Positions 1-8,323 of a stretch of DNA of 64,000 bases are shown piece by piece. The stretch is taken from the NCBI RefSeq assembly GCF_002090055.1, contig NZ_BBRH01000015.1, positions 1 to 64,000 on the forward strand, read 5' to 3'. Below the pieces are notes generated by a model. The model was not told the origin of the DNA. It saw only the letters and a program-made list of their open reading frames with translations, and did no database searches. Both the position numbers and the translations under genes were made by a program. This DNA is from Demequina sp. NBRC 110051 (GTDB lineage: Bacteria > Actinomycetota > Actinomycetes > Actinomycetales > Demequinaceae). Each line of letters starts with the position of its first letter. Positions within the stretch are counted from its first letter, which is position 1.

Positions 1-48
1 ACAGGGCTCGGCGAGACGGGCACAGCGAAAGTCCTGCTAAGAGCAGTA

Positions 49-936
49 CTACACCACCAACAACCGACCCTTGCGAGCGATGTAGAAAACAGTCCGCCAC
101 GACATCTTGCGCTGGTCCCGCGGGCACGAGCGCCAGCCTTCGCGGAAGCCTCCGAACCACGGCCCTAGGCCGTGGAACCGCGGCGCCGAGCGCGCCACCT
201 GCGCCAGTGCCCACACCGACGCATACACAACCGACAAGGGAGCCGGCAGGTTGCGCCGCGCCACCCACACCCGGTTGCGCGCGGACAAGCGGTAGTAGTC
301 CGCGTGCCGCGTGGGCTTCTTCACCGGGTGGTAGATGCGCAGCTCGGGATCGTAGATGACCTTCTTGCGCTGCTCCCAGACGCGCCACGCGAGCTCGATG
401 CCCTCGTGCGCATAGAAGAAATCACCTGGCCACAGACCCGCCGCGACCAGCACGTCGCGCCTGATCGCCACCGCCCCCTCCCACAGCGAGAAGGCAGCAA
501 ACGGAGCGTCGGCGGGGCGCGATCCCAGGCGCGGCACCCACCGCGACGGCGAGCCCTTGCCCTTGGGGTCGAACACCCGCCCCTGCAGGGCGCCCAGCCC
601 GCGATCGTCCTCGAAACGGGAGAGCACCTCGGACAGGAAGTCGTCGTCGACCACCTCGGCATCGTCGTCGAGGAAGAAGATCAGCTCCCCGTCCACGTGC
701 GACACGCCAGCGTTACGACCAGCAGGGATCCCGACGTTCTCCGGCAGGGCCAGCGTGCGCACCACCGGGGGCAGTTTCTCGAACGACGCGGGGTCCCAGC
801 CGTTCCCGACCACCAGGATGTCCGTCGTCACGTCGCGCTGCTTGAGCACGGATTCGATGGCCCGCACCAGCCTCTTGCGACGCTTGCCCATCGTGAGAAT
901 CACGACGCCAAAGTCGGGCGCGACGGGTTGAGGCAT
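49..936 (-). CDS. Glycosyltransferase family 2 protein
   Basis: A 295-residue GT-A fold glycosyltransferase, expected to move a sugar from a nucleotide donor on the cytoplasmic side of the membrane. The N-terminus has the family's Rossmann-like start (VVILTMG, residues 11-17), a GRNAG-type donor loop near 73-77 and an FLDDDAE metal/nucleotide motif at 88-94. The middle (about 150-190) has WEGAVAIRRDVL and a GIELAWRVW stretch, as in rhamnosyl- and galactofuranosyl-transferase-like members. There is no clear transmembrane segment. The ATG at 936 is preceded not by a Shine-Dalgarno site but by TACACT seven bases upstream, which suggests a leaderless transcript independent of the nag operon, whose last gene ends 51 bp upstream. 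Acceptor and donor cannot be told from sequence. Confidence 0.9.
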   Translation of the reverse strand: MPQPVAPDFGVVILTMGKRRKRLVRAIESVLKQRDVTTDILVVGNGWDPASFEKLPPVVRTLALPENVGIPAGRNAGVSHVDGELIFFLDDDAEVVDDDFLSEVLSRFEDDRGLGALQGRVFDPKGKGSPSRWVPRLGSRPADAPFAAFSLWEGAVAIRRDVLVAAGLWPGDFFYAHEGIELAWRVWEQRKKVIYDPELRIYHPVKKPTRHADYYRLSARNRVWVARRNLPAPLSVVYASVWALAQVARSAPRFHGLGPWFGGFREGWRSCPRDQRKMSWRTVFYIARKGRLLVV

Positions 937-943
937 AAGGAGA

Positions 944-949
944 AGTGTA
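944..949 (-). promoter_or_regulatory. Probable -10 element of a leaderless promoter
   Basis: TACACT on the minus strand lies seven bases before the ATG at 936, the geometry of leaderless actinobacterial promoters (TANNNT, start of transcription at the A of ATG). No clear -35 box is seen. An iterated GGCCGATGCCGTGG copy begins only five bases upstream, at 955. Confidence 0.4.
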
Positions 950-954
950 CGTGC

Positions 955-970
955 GGCCGATGCCGTGGCC
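955..970 (+). repeat. Iterated 14-mer GGCCGATGCCGYGG (non-coding copy, representative)
   Basis: One of at least 13 exact copies in the window. Plus-strand copies begin at 955, 1018, 11142, 40183, 46967, 49410, 52402 and 60799; minus-strand copies are at 3786-3799, 3912-3925, 42496-42511, 47856-47869 and 60967-60982. Copies at 955, 40183, 46967 and 52402 are outside genes. This copy extends to 16 bases, GGCCGATGCCGTGGCC. Confidence 0.8.
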
Positions 971-987
971 GGCTTCGTACCCGGCCG

Positions 988-1863
988 TCAGTTCAGGCCG
1001 AGCAGGGCGCGGGGGACGGCCGATGCCGCGGCCTCGGCTTCCGTACGCGCCACGCCCGCCGCGACGCACACCTCCACTGCGCGCGCGAGGGTGAGCGTCG
1101 ACCCCGCGATCGTGTCCGTCCCGGCGAGCACCGCCTTTCCTTCGCGGACCTCGACGTCGAGTGACCCCAGCACATATGAGCCGTCGGCCGCGCAGGCGGC
1201 AGCCATCGCATCGGTCACCAACACCACGCGGCCGGGTGCGGCCCGGAATACCGCCGCGATCAGGGCGGGATCGACATGGATGCCGTCCGCGATGAGCTCG
1301 ATGAACACGCGCTCATCGTCCAGCGCGGCCCCCACCGGACCGATCTCGCGGCCCACGATCCCCCGCATCGCGTTGAACCCATGCGTCAGGAGCGTCGCGC
1401 CCTGGTCGAAGGCCGCCCGGGTGAGTGCTGCATCGGCCTCCGTGTGCCCCACCGCGACGATGACCCCGGCCTCGACAAAGCGGCCGATGGCGTCGAGCGC
1501 GCCGGGGAGCTCGGGCGCCATGGTGATCTGGCGGATGATCCCGTCGCCGTCCTCGAGGAGCCGCGAGACGGCGTCGGGCGACGGATCGATGAGGTTCTTT
1601 GGAGCATGCGCGCCCTTGCGCGCGGGTGACAGGAACGGCCCCTCGAGGTGGACGCCAAGGATGGAGGAATCAGCCTCCATGGCCGCACGCACCACGCCCA
1701 TCGCGTGCGCCGCGACGTCGAGCGGCAGCGACACGAGGGATGCCACCATCGCCGAGGTCCCCGCCGCGCGGTGAGCGGCGGCGGCCGCAAGGGTGCCCTC
1801 GACCGTCTCGCCGAACGCGTGCCCCCCACCGCCGTGGCCGTGCAGATCCGTCAGCATCACCAT
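988..1863 (-). CDS. nagA: N-acetylglucosamine-6-phosphate deacetylase, short form lacking the beta-sandwich domain
   Basis: Removes the acetyl group from GlcNAc-6-phosphate to give glucosamine-6-phosphate for NagB. The amidohydrolase barrel is intact: HGHGGGG at 8-14, metal ligand region HLEGPF at 72-77, VGHTEA at 138-143 (His140), THGFNAM at 160-166 (His161), HVDP at 196-199 and the catalytic VTDAM Asp218. At 291 residues it is about 80-100 shorter than usual NagA. It starts directly at the first barrel strand (MVMLTDLHGHG) and ends at the ALLGL helix, so both sequence halves of the small beta-sandwich domain are absent. No upstream in-frame extension is possible: the nagB stop is nine bases before the ATG. 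It is the last gene of the leftward nag operon. Activity is inferred from motifs only. Confidence 0.87.
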   Translation of the reverse strand: MVMLTDLHGHGGGGHAFGETVEGTLAAAAAHRAAGTSAMVASLVSLPLDVAAHAMGVVRAAMEADSSILGVHLEGPFLSPARKGAHAPKNLIDPSPDAVSRLLEDGDGIIRQITMAPELPGALDAIGRFVEAGVIVAVGHTEADAALTRAAFDQGATLLTHGFNAMRGIVGREIGPVGAALDDERVFIELIADGIHVDPALIAAVFRAAPGRVVLVTDAMAAACAADGSYVLGSLDVEVREGKAVLAGTDTIAGSTLTLARAVEVCVAAGVARTEAEAAASAVPRALLGLN

Positions 1864-1872
1864 GAGACGACC

Positions 1873-2655
1873 CTAGAGGTGCTGCCAGGCCGGCTTGTGG
1901 GCCTGCGCGTACCGGTAGTAGTCGGCGTGGGCCAGCGCGGACGCCGCGGCCTCGTCGACCACCACCGTCACGTGCGGGTGGAGCTGGATCGCGGAGCCCG
2001 GCATCCCCGCACTCACGGGGCCCTCCACCGACGCCGCGAGCGCCTCGGCCTTCCCCGAACCAAACGCGAGCAGCACCAGGTGTCGCGCGCGCAGAATGGT
2101 CCCCAGCCCCTGGGTCACGCAGTGGATGGGCACCTCGTCGAGCGAGTCGAAGAAGCGCGCGTTGTCGAGCCGCGTCTGCTCCGTCAGCGTCTTCACGCGC
2201 GTGAGCGACCCAAAGGAAGAGCCGGGCTCGTTGAACGCGATGTGCCCGTCCGTGCCGATGCCCAACAGCTGCAGATCCACGCCGCCGTGCGACGTCAGCG
2301 CCTCTTCGTAGCGCGCGCCAGCCGTCGCGACATCGGACCCGGTGCCGTCCGGCACGTGCACCAGGGCGGGGTCGAGCCCCAAGGGCTCCGTCACCTCGCG
2401 CGCGATCACCGAGTGGTAGCTCTCGGGGTGCGCCACGTCGATGCCGACGTACTCGTCGAGCGCGAAGGCGCTCACCCGGGAGAAGTCGACCCCGTCGGCC
2501 GCGTGGCCGGCGAGCGCCCGGTAGACGGGCAGCGGGGTCGATCCCGTCGCGACGCCCAGCGTGAACGCGGGCTCGTCCGCCACGCGCGAAGCGATGTGGT
2601 CCGCGACCAGCGCCCCCGCCGCCTGCGGCGATTCGACGATCAGCACCTCAGCCAT
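1873..2655 (-). CDS. nagB: Glucosamine-6-phosphate deaminase
   Basis: Converts glucosamine-6-phosphate to fructose-6-phosphate and ammonia in the cytoplasm, feeding amino sugars into glycolysis. Length (260 residues) is normal for the family. Visible signatures are the phosphate loop LGVATGSTPLPVY (33-45), ALDEYVG (65-71) with the enolising Asp67, and GIGTDGHIAFNEPG (132-145) carrying the general-base relay Asp136/His138/Glu143. The ATG overlaps the end of the upstream ROK kinase gene by eight bases, so the two are translationally coupled. The next gene, nagA, follows after nine bases. Confidence 0.96.
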   Translation of the reverse strand: MAEVLIVESPQAAGALVADHIASRVADEPAFTLGVATGSTPLPVYRALAGHAADGVDFSRVSAFALDEYVGIDVAHPESYHSVIAREVTEPLGLDPALVHVPDGTGSDVATAGARYEEALTSHGGVDLQLLGIGTDGHIAFNEPGSSFGSLTRVKTLTEQTRLDNARFFDSLDEVPIHCVTQGLGTILRARHLVLLAFGSGKAEALAASVEGPVSAGMPGSAIQLHPHVTVVVDEAAASALAHADYYRYAQAHKPAWQHL

Positions 2656-3553
2656 GTGTCACTCCCAGCAGCGCCGCGCCAATGGCCGCGACGGGTCGAT
2701 GTCCTTCAAGAATGCGCGTGCGCTGCGCGAGCTCGAGCGACGCGAGGAAGCGCGACCCCTCGGCCCAGTCGCGCAACACCCCGGCGGTACCGTCGAGCAG
2801 GGCGTCGCCCATGCCTGTGAGGCCGCCGCCCACAATGACCTCTTCGACGTCATACGCGAGCACCAGGATGCGGATCGCGTGCGCCACGCCCAGGAACAGG
2901 CCGTCCCTGATCTCGACGGCACGCGGGTCACCCTTCGCCGCGAGCGCCATCACCTCCCGCGCCTCTACCGTCGGGTCGCCCCACTGGCGCACGATGCCCG
3001 ATCCGGACGCGTACGTCTCGAGCCCACCGGGGTTACCCTCGCCGTCCAGCGGACCGGCGGGGTCGATAGAGATATGTCCCACCTCTCCCGAGGTTCCGCG
3101 AGCGCCGCGCCACAGCTGGCCGTCCAGGATGATCCCGGCCGCGAGCCCCGTACCGAGGTTGAGGTACGCGACCGAGCGCGCATCGGTGCCCACCAGGCGC
3201 CACGCGCCCACGGCGGCGGCGTTGACGTCGTTCTCGACCTGTACGGTCCGGCCCCAGACGTCGCCCAGGGCGGCGGCCAGGTCGATCTCGTCGAGGTCGA
3301 GGTTTAGCGCGTGACGCACCACTCCCCCGCTCACCGCGCCGGGGATGCCCACGCCCACACTCAGGGTGTCGGCGACGTCCACGGCGCACTTGCGGGCGAC
3401 CACCTCGACGGCGGCCTGCGCCGAGCGCACCACGCCCTCGGGTCCCTTCTCGACCGGCACGCGGTGGCGATGGAGCACCTGCAGGCGCTCGTCCACGGCG
3501 ATCGCGTCGACCTTGGTGCCGCCGATGTCCACTCCGATCCGCACGCCGCTCAT
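2648..3553 (-). CDS. ROK-family sugar kinase without the zinc-binding cysteine motif (probable GlcNAc or glucosamine kinase)
   Basis: A 301-residue ROK/actin-fold kinase. The ATP-binding DIGGTK is at 9-14, the catalytic base is in ENDVNAA (Asp109), and GEVGH (156-160) carries the conserved substrate/zinc His160. The CxCGxxGCxE zinc motif that normally follows is replaced by LDGEGNPGGLE (169-179) with no cysteine, while the downstream ETYASG context is kept. In this operon it most likely phosphorylates GlcNAc released by NagZ, producing the substrate of NagA. The ATG overlaps the nagZ stop (ATGA), which fixes the start; a much longer upstream reading in the same frame runs through nagZ out of its frame and is not coding. 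Substrate is inferred from context. Confidence 0.88.
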   Translation of the reverse strand: MSGVRIGVDIGGTKVDAIAVDERLQVLHRHRVPVEKGPEGVVRSAQAAVEVVARKCAVDVADTLSVGVGIPGAVSGGVVRHALNLDLDEIDLAAALGDVWGRTVQVENDVNAAAVGAWRLVGTDARSVAYLNLGTGLAAGIILDGQLWRGARGTSGEVGHISIDPAGPLDGEGNPGGLETYASGSGIVRQWGDPTVEAREVMALAAKGDPRAVEIRDGLFLGVAHAIRILVLAYDVEEVIVGGGLTGMGDALLDGTAGVLRDWAEGSRFLASLELAQRTRILEGHRPVAAIGAALLGVTHG

Positions 3554-4986
3554 GCGAACACCTCGATGAGGGCCTGGCCCACGAAGCGCGAGGCGCCAAA
3601 GGTCGCGACGTCGGCGTAGGGGGCCGTGAGGTCCGGCCACCCCATGTCGACCACCACCGGGTCGTGTTGCCTCAGCGCGTCGATGGCCTCGCGAGCCCAC
3701 GCGTGGCGGTGGTTGTCCTTGCCGACCACGATCACGGTCTGCCCTGGCGCCGGACTCCACGAGCCGAGCCCAGATTCGGGGGTGACCACGGCATCGGCCG
3801 TCACGCCGCTCGCAAACGGCCCCCATGGCGAGGGGCCCACCGCGATGTTGGCGGCCGGCTCCAGCCGGACCCACGCCACGTCGCCCGGTGTCACCTGAGA
3901 GAGCCGGGCAGCCACGGCATCGGCCATCTGGAAGCCGGCCCGAAGGGCCGTGGTGTCGAGCCCGGGGATCACGCCGTGCGAAACCATCGCGGGGACCTCG
4001 GGTGCCTCGAGGGTCGTATCCACCAGACGGCCGATGCGACGGCTGGCATCCGCAAGGCGCTCGCCCGACAGCGTGCCCGCCTCGAGCGCGGCCTCGATGG
4101 CCGCGACGATCTCGCCCATCTGGGCGTCGGTATTCCTGGTGCCGATGCACAGCAGGTCGCAGCCGGCCGCGAGTGCGCGGGCGGCCGCGGCGGGGATGCC
4201 AATCTCGCCCGAGGCGCCCACCATGTCGAGGGCGTCCGAGACGATCGCGCCGTCGAAGCCCATCTCGCCGCGGAGCAACTCCGTCAGGATCGCGTGGGAG
4301 AAGGTCGCGGGGTTCTCGGCGTCGATGGCGGGCACCATGATGTGCGAGCTCATGAGGCTCGCCACCCCGGCGTCGATCGCCGCCTGGAAGGGCGCGAACT
4401 CGCGCTCGCGCAGGGTCGCGAGGTCCGCGTCTACGGTGGGCAGCGACACGTGCGAGTCCTGGGCAGTGTCGCCGTGGCCGGGGAAGTGCTTGGCGTTCGC
4501 GGCCACACCCGTGGACTGCACGCCCTCGGTCCATGCCACGCCGTGGGCTGCGACCAGCTCGGGCGTCGCGCCGAACGAGCGCACTCCAATGACGGGGTTG
4601 GCGACGTTGGTGTTGATGTCGACGTCGGGCGCGAGGGTGAGGTTCACACCCACCTCGCGCAGCTCCCAGCCCACCTGAGCACCCACGGCGCGCGTGATGG
4701 CCGGGTCGTTGAGCCGGCCCAGCAGGGCGTTGCCGGGGAACGGCGAGCCCTGTGCCTGGTAGAGGCGGGAGACGTCGCCGCCTTCCTCGTCGATCGAGAT
4801 GACGGCGCGCGGGTTGGCCTCGCGGATCGCGGCGGTGAGTTCCTTGAGCTGCTCAGGCGACTCGACGTTGGTCGCGAACAGGCACACGCCTCCCATGCCC
4901 TCGCGAAGGCGCCTCGCGACCCACTCGGGAAGCTCGGGCCCCTCGAAGCCTGGCATGAGGACGGCCAGCGGGTTGACGGCGGTCAT
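3550..4986 (-). CDS. nagZ: Beta-N-acetylhexosaminidase, glycoside hydrolase family 3
   Basis: Cleaves terminal beta-linked N-acetylglucosamine from imported chito- or muro-oligosaccharides. There is no signal peptide, so the enzyme is cytoplasmic and acts after uptake by the adjacent ABC importer. GH3 hallmarks are IDEEGGDVSRL (65-75), the NagZ loop KHFPGHGDTAQDSH (166-179), which supplies the acid/base His/Asp pair, and the nucleophile Asp251 in IVSDALDMVG (248-257). At 478 residues it is longer than E. coli NagZ (about 340) and includes a C-terminal second domain (about 340-478), as in many actinobacterial and Bacillus forms. The start ATG overlaps the upstream permease stop (ATGA) and the stop overlaps the kinase start in the same way. 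Confidence 0.93.
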   Translation of the reverse strand: MTAVNPLAVLMPGFEGPELPEWVARRLREGMGGVCLFATNVESPEQLKELTAAIREANPRAVISIDEEGGDVSRLYQAQGSPFPGNALLGRLNDPAITRAVGAQVGWELREVGVNLTLAPDVDINTNVANPVIGVRSFGATPELVAAHGVAWTEGVQSTGVAANAKHFPGHGDTAQDSHVSLPTVDADLATLREREFAPFQAAIDAGVASLMSSHIMVPAIDAENPATFSHAILTELLRGEMGFDGAIVSDALDMVGASGEIGIPAAAARALAAGCDLLCIGTRNTDAQMGEIVAAIEAALEAGTLSGERLADASRRIGRLVDTTLEAPEVPAMVSHGVIPGLDTTALRAGFQMADAVAARLSQVTPGDVAWVRLEPAANIAVGPSPWGPFASGVTADAVVTPESGLGSWSPAPGQTVIVVGKDNHRHAWAREAIDALRQHDPVVVDMGWPDLTAPYADVATFGASRFVGQALIEVFA

Positions 4987-5828
4987 CCCTTCACCGCCCC
5001 ACCCACGAGCCCGGAGGTCATGCGGTTTTGCACGATGAGGAAGAAGATGATCACCGGCACCGCGACCAGCACCGAGCCTGCCATGACCTGGCCCCACTCG
5101 ATCATGCCGAGCGTCGAGGGCTCGGCAAACGTGCGCAGCCACAGCGGGAGCGTCTGCGACGCGTCGGAGGTCAGCAGGACGGACGCGAGCGCGAACTCGT
5201 TCCACACCTGAATGAAGGCGTAGACGCCCGAGGCGACCAGGCCGGGTGCCAAGAGCGGGAACGTGACTCGCATGAAGGCGCCGAACCTGGTACAGCCGTC
5301 CACCATCGCGGCCTCCTCGAGGTCGGCCGGGACGCCCGCGACGAATCCGCGCAGCATCCACACCGTGAACGGGATGACGCTCGCGATGTAGATCACCGAG
5401 ATGCCGATGACCGTGTTGAGCAGGTTGAGCCCCGCGATCATCTTGTACTGCGCGATGAACATGGCCTCGGCCGGGAGCATCTGCACGATGATGATGGCGA
5501 GCACAAACGACTTGCGGCCGCGGAACTTGAAGCGCGAGATCGCGAGGGCGCCCAGGAAGGCGAAGATGATGCACACCACGAGCGACAGCGCCGTGATCAT
5601 GAGCGACATCCGCATGGCCTGGCCAAAGCCCGAGGAGCCGTCGAGCACTGCGGAGTAGTTGCGCCACGTGCCGCCAAAGGGCAGCCACGTGGGCTCGAGG
5701 GCGGAGATGGTGGGGGCCGACTGGAATGACGAGTTGATCATCCAGTAGACCGGGAACGCCCACAGCAGGGCGACGGCGAAGATGGCGACGGAGCCGATGC
5801 GACGGCCGAGGGAGTGACGGCGGGTCAT
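4983..5828 (-). CDS. Carbohydrate ABC transporter permease, MalG type
   Basis: Inner-membrane permease of a CUT1 sugar importer, 281 residues with about six transmembrane helices; the first is VAIFAVALLWAFPVYWMI near 14-29. The coupling-helix EAA signature is visible as DLEEAAMVDGCTRFGAFMRVTFPLLAPG (about 165-192), and the protein ends in QNRMTSGLVGGAVKG, typical of this subfamily. It pairs with the MalF-type permease one base upstream and the lipoprotein encoded ahead of it. No ATPase gene is present in the operon, so an ATPase encoded elsewhere (MsiK-like, as is common in actinobacteria) probably powers it. Confidence 0.93.
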   Translation of the reverse strand: MTRRHSLGRRIGSVAIFAVALLWAFPVYWMINSSFQSAPTISALEPTWLPFGGTWRNYSAVLDGSSGFGQAMRMSLMITALSLVVCIIFAFLGALAISRFKFRGRKSFVLAIIIVQMLPAEAMFIAQYKMIAGLNLLNTVIGISVIYIASVIPFTVWMLRGFVAGVPADLEEAAMVDGCTRFGAFMRVTFPLLAPGLVASGVYAFIQVWNEFALASVLLTSDASQTLPLWLRTFAEPSTLGMIEWGQVMAGSVLVAVPVIIFFLIVQNRMTSGLVGGAVKG

Positions 5829-5829
5829 C

Positions 5830-6792
5830 TCAGTTGTCCTCCTTGAGCAGCTCGCGCACGTAGAACCAGGACAGCCCGATGGTGAAGACCATCACGATCA
5901 TGGCGGCGGCCGCAGCCACGCCGAAGTGTCCCTGGCCGATGCCGAGGCCGTAGATATAGGTGCCCAGCAGGTCGTACTTGTCGCCCGCGGCGCCGAAGCC
6001 CTGCAACAGCTCGATCTGGGCGTACACGCGCAGGTCCCAGATCATCTGCAGGAGCAGCAGGATCACGAGGATGGGGCGAATGATGGGAAGGGTGATGCGT
6101 CTGAGCATCTGGAAGCCGCTCGCGCCGTCGAGTTGCGCCGCCTCGGTGACCTCGCCGGACACCTGGGTGAGGCCCGCGTACACCGACAGGGCGACGAAGG
6201 GCACGGCAGCCCACGTGATGATGACCGATGCGACGGCGAAGAAGCTCCACGGGTTGACCAGCCAGTTGTGGCCGATCATGTCGACGCCGGGGATGAGACT
6301 GAGGACGTAGTTCAGCACGCCGTTGCGTGAGTCGATGAGCCAGTTCCATACCGTCATCTGAGCGACGATCGGCATGGCCCATGCGAGCAGCATCGCGACC
6401 TGAAGACTCAGTCGCGCCCAGCGGTTGACGGCCTTCATCGCGAGCGCGAGGCCAATGCCGAGCGCCATGGTGACGAGCGCGGTGACCGCCATGAAGGCGA
6501 CGGACTTGAGCAAGACCGCCCAGAACTGGGAGCCCGTGAGCAGCTCGACGTAGTTGGCGAGACCCACCCACTCGGGGGCCTGGCCAAACTGCTGGGCGAG
6601 TCCGTACTCCTTAAAGGAGTTCGTGACCTGCCAGTACAGCGGATAGCCAAGGCCCACCAGGAGAGCCAGGACCGCGGGGGTCACGAGCAGGTACGGGAGC
6701 GCGCGCACGCTGCGCGGCTTGGTGGCGCGGGGTGCGTCGCTGCGCGGTGTGGGCGCGTCGACGACGGCGGGCGCGGTCGCGGGAGAAGTCAT
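5830..6792 (-). CDS. Carbohydrate ABC transporter permease, MalF type
   Basis: A 320-residue CUT1 permease with a Pro/Ala/Arg-rich cytoplasmic N-terminus (1-30) followed by about six membrane helices, the first being ALPYLLVTPAVLALLVGLGY (about 31-50). The EAA loop reads EVTEAAQLDGASGFQMLRRITLP (about 225-247). The start is placed at the ATG at 6792 because the sequence further upstream is the hairpin-containing spacer after the binding-protein gene. The stop is one base before the MalG-type start, so the two permeases are co-translated. Confidence 0.92.
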   Translation of the reverse strand: MTSPATAPAVVDAPTPRSDAPRATKPRSVRALPYLLVTPAVLALLVGLGYPLYWQVTNSFKEYGLAQQFGQAPEWVGLANYVELLTGSQFWAVLLKSVAFMAVTALVTMALGIGLALAMKAVNRWARLSLQVAMLLAWAMPIVAQMTVWNWLIDSRNGVLNYVLSLIPGVDMIGHNWLVNPWSFFAVASVIITWAAVPFVALSVYAGLTQVSGEVTEAAQLDGASGFQMLRRITLPIIRPILVILLLLQMIWDLRVYAQIELLQGFGAAGDKYDLLGTYIYGLGIGQGHFGVAAAAAMIVMVFTIGLSWFYVRELLKEDN

Positions 6793-6841
6793 GAGGGTGC
6801 CTCTGAGGTTGAGCTGAGGGGGATGTCCGGGGCACGGAGCG

Positions 6842-6884
6842 CGCGTGGGCCCGGACGCCAGGGATCGGCGCCCGGGCCCACGCG
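6842..6884 (-). promoter_or_regulatory. Intercistronic stem-loop after the binding-protein gene
   Basis: A perfect 13-bp inverted repeat, CGCGTGGGCCCGG (6842-6854) with its complement at 6872-6884, and a further 4-bp pairing inside the loop. It sits between the solute-binding-protein stop (6915) and the permease start (6792). Such hairpins in sugar-importer operons stabilise or partly terminate the message so that binding protein exceeds permease. There is no T-run, so full termination is unlikely. Confidence 0.7.
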
Positions 6885-6914
6885 GATGACGGCAAGCCGC
6901 CAGTTGGGGATGTG

Positions 6915-8252
6915 TCAGCCGTTGATGAGCTCGTTGAGCTTGGCGTCGTACTCGGTGGCCAGCGCGGTCACGTCGCCACCCTCGGCGACGGCGGCGAAGT
7001 ACTGCTCCATGATCTTCGCCTCCTCGATCGCAGCCCAACCCGGCGCGGCCGGGGTGAGCTTGGCCGACTCGGCGGCCTGGAGGGCGATGTCACCCATCGC
7101 GGCGACCTCGGTGTAGGTGTCGGCGTAATCGAGGTTGGCCGGGCCAAGACCGTTCTCGGCGAGCATGGTCTGGTACTCGTCGCCGAAGATGATGCGCATC
7201 AGGTCCTTGGAACCCTCGGGGTTCTGCGTCGCGGCAGAGATACCGATGTTGGAGCCACCGGCGAACACGGGGGCCACGCCACCGTCGGCTCCAGGAAGGA
7301 CGAAGGCGCCGAACTTCTCGTCGTTCCACGTGGCGACCTGCTCGCCCTCGTCGTTCTCGGCGATGTCGCCCAGCGACCAGTAGGCCCAGTTGGGAGCCAT
7401 GGTCGTGGCGGCGGGGGTACCCGACAGGAAGCCGTCGTTGATGGCCTCATACGCCGTCGAGTCGTCGTCGGTGACCTGCGCCACCGAGGCGGTTTCGAAC
7501 AGTTCCTGCCACTGCTCCATGCCCTCGATCGACTCGGGCGTGGCGAGCGCGCCGGCCCATTCGGAGCCGTCGTACGTCGCGATCTCGCCACCGTTGGCGA
7601 AGATCCAGGAGATGCCGTCGCGCCAGTCCTGCCCGGGCACGTAGAAGCCACCCACGCCCTGCTCCTTGAGCGACGCGTTGACCTCGGTCACCTCGGCGAG
7701 GGTGGTGGGCACGGACACGCCGCCGGCCTCGTAGAGGTCCTTGCGGTACCAGGCCATGCGCGAACCAAAGTAGTACGGCAGCGCGTAGTTCTTGTCGCCC
7801 ACGGCGCCGGCCTCGACGAAGCCCTGCAGCAGCGAGTCGCCACCCAGCTCCTCGTACATGTCGGTGATGTCCATGAACGCGCCGACCGTGGTGAACGTCG
7901 CAGACTGGGTATTGCCGACCTCGGTGACGTCGGGGGTGTTCTCCGAGTCGGGCAGCGCGGTGGTCAGCGACGCGATCGCGTCACCCCAGCCGATCTGCTC
8001 GACGGTGAGGGCGCCGCCGTTGACCTCGGTGTATTCGGTCTTGAGGAACTCGATCAGCGGGTCGGGGGTGTCGGTGCCCATGAGCCACAGGGTGATGTCC
8101 TGCGCGGTGGCGCCGGTGGTCTCGGTACCCGTCGTGGCCGAGCTCGTAGGCTCCGCGCTCTCTTCGCCCTCGGAACCGGACGAGGAGCATCCGGCGAGAA
8201 CGATGGCAGAGGCAGCGGCGAATGCCGTGACCCCAAGCGTCATCTTCTTCAT
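6915..8252 (-). CDS. Sugar-binding lipoprotein of the ABC importer (extracellular solute-binding protein family 1)
   Basis: The 445-residue substrate-capture subunit anchored outside the cell membrane. A lipoprotein signal peptide is clear: charged MKK, hydrophobic stretch, lipobox LAGC with Cys22. It is followed by a Ser/Glu/Thr-rich tether (about 23-50) and the two-lobe family 1 fold (ITLWLMGTD near 53, PYYFGSRMAWYRKDLYEAGG in the first lobe). The ATG at 8252 has a good Shine-Dalgarno site (AGAAGGAAG). Operon context with NagZ, NagB and NagA suggests GlcNAc, chitobiose or muropeptide-derived sugars as ligand, but the ligand is not readable from sequence. Confidence 0.93.
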   Translation of the reverse strand: MKKMTLGVTAFAAASAIVLAGCSSSGSEGEESAEPTSSATTGTETTGATAQDITLWLMGTDTPDPLIEFLKTEYTEVNGGALTVEQIGWGDAIASLTTALPDSENTPDVTEVGNTQSATFTTVGAFMDITDMYEELGGDSLLQGFVEAGAVGDKNYALPYYFGSRMAWYRKDLYEAGGVSVPTTLAEVTEVNASLKEQGVGGFYVPGQDWRDGISWIFANGGEIATYDGSEWAGALATPESIEGMEQWQELFETASVAQVTDDDSTAYEAINDGFLSGTPAATTMAPNWAYWSLGDIAENDEGEQVATWNDEKFGAFVLPGADGGVAPVFAGGSNIGISAATQNPEGSKDLMRIIFGDEYQTMLAENGLGPANLDYADTYTEVAAMGDIALQAAESAKLTPAAPGWAAIEEAKIMEQYFAAVAEGGDVTALATEYDAKLNELING

Positions 8253-8284
8253 TGTGCTTCTTCCTTCTGTTGTGTGTGCCGTCC

Positions 8285-8303
8285 GTGACTCAAGGGAAGT
8301 CAC
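8285..8303. promoter_or_regulatory. Short inverted repeat upstream of the binding-protein gene
   Basis: GTGACT (8285-8290) and AGTCAC (8298-8303) are separated by seven bases in the 71-bp gap between the ROK repressor gene and the binding-protein gene. It may be a small hairpin or a protein site; it does not resemble the palindrome in front of the repressor. Confidence 0.3.
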
Positions 8304-8323
8304 GTCGTGGGTGGTGCCTGGGT

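Noticed and set aside
3554-4534. N-terminal extension of the ROK kinase through nagZ
   Set aside because: It would overlap nagZ almost completely in another frame; the ATGA coupling and the DIGGTK position fix the start at 3553. The same reasoning removes long extensions of nagZ, the MalF-type permease, the binding protein, mdh and icd.
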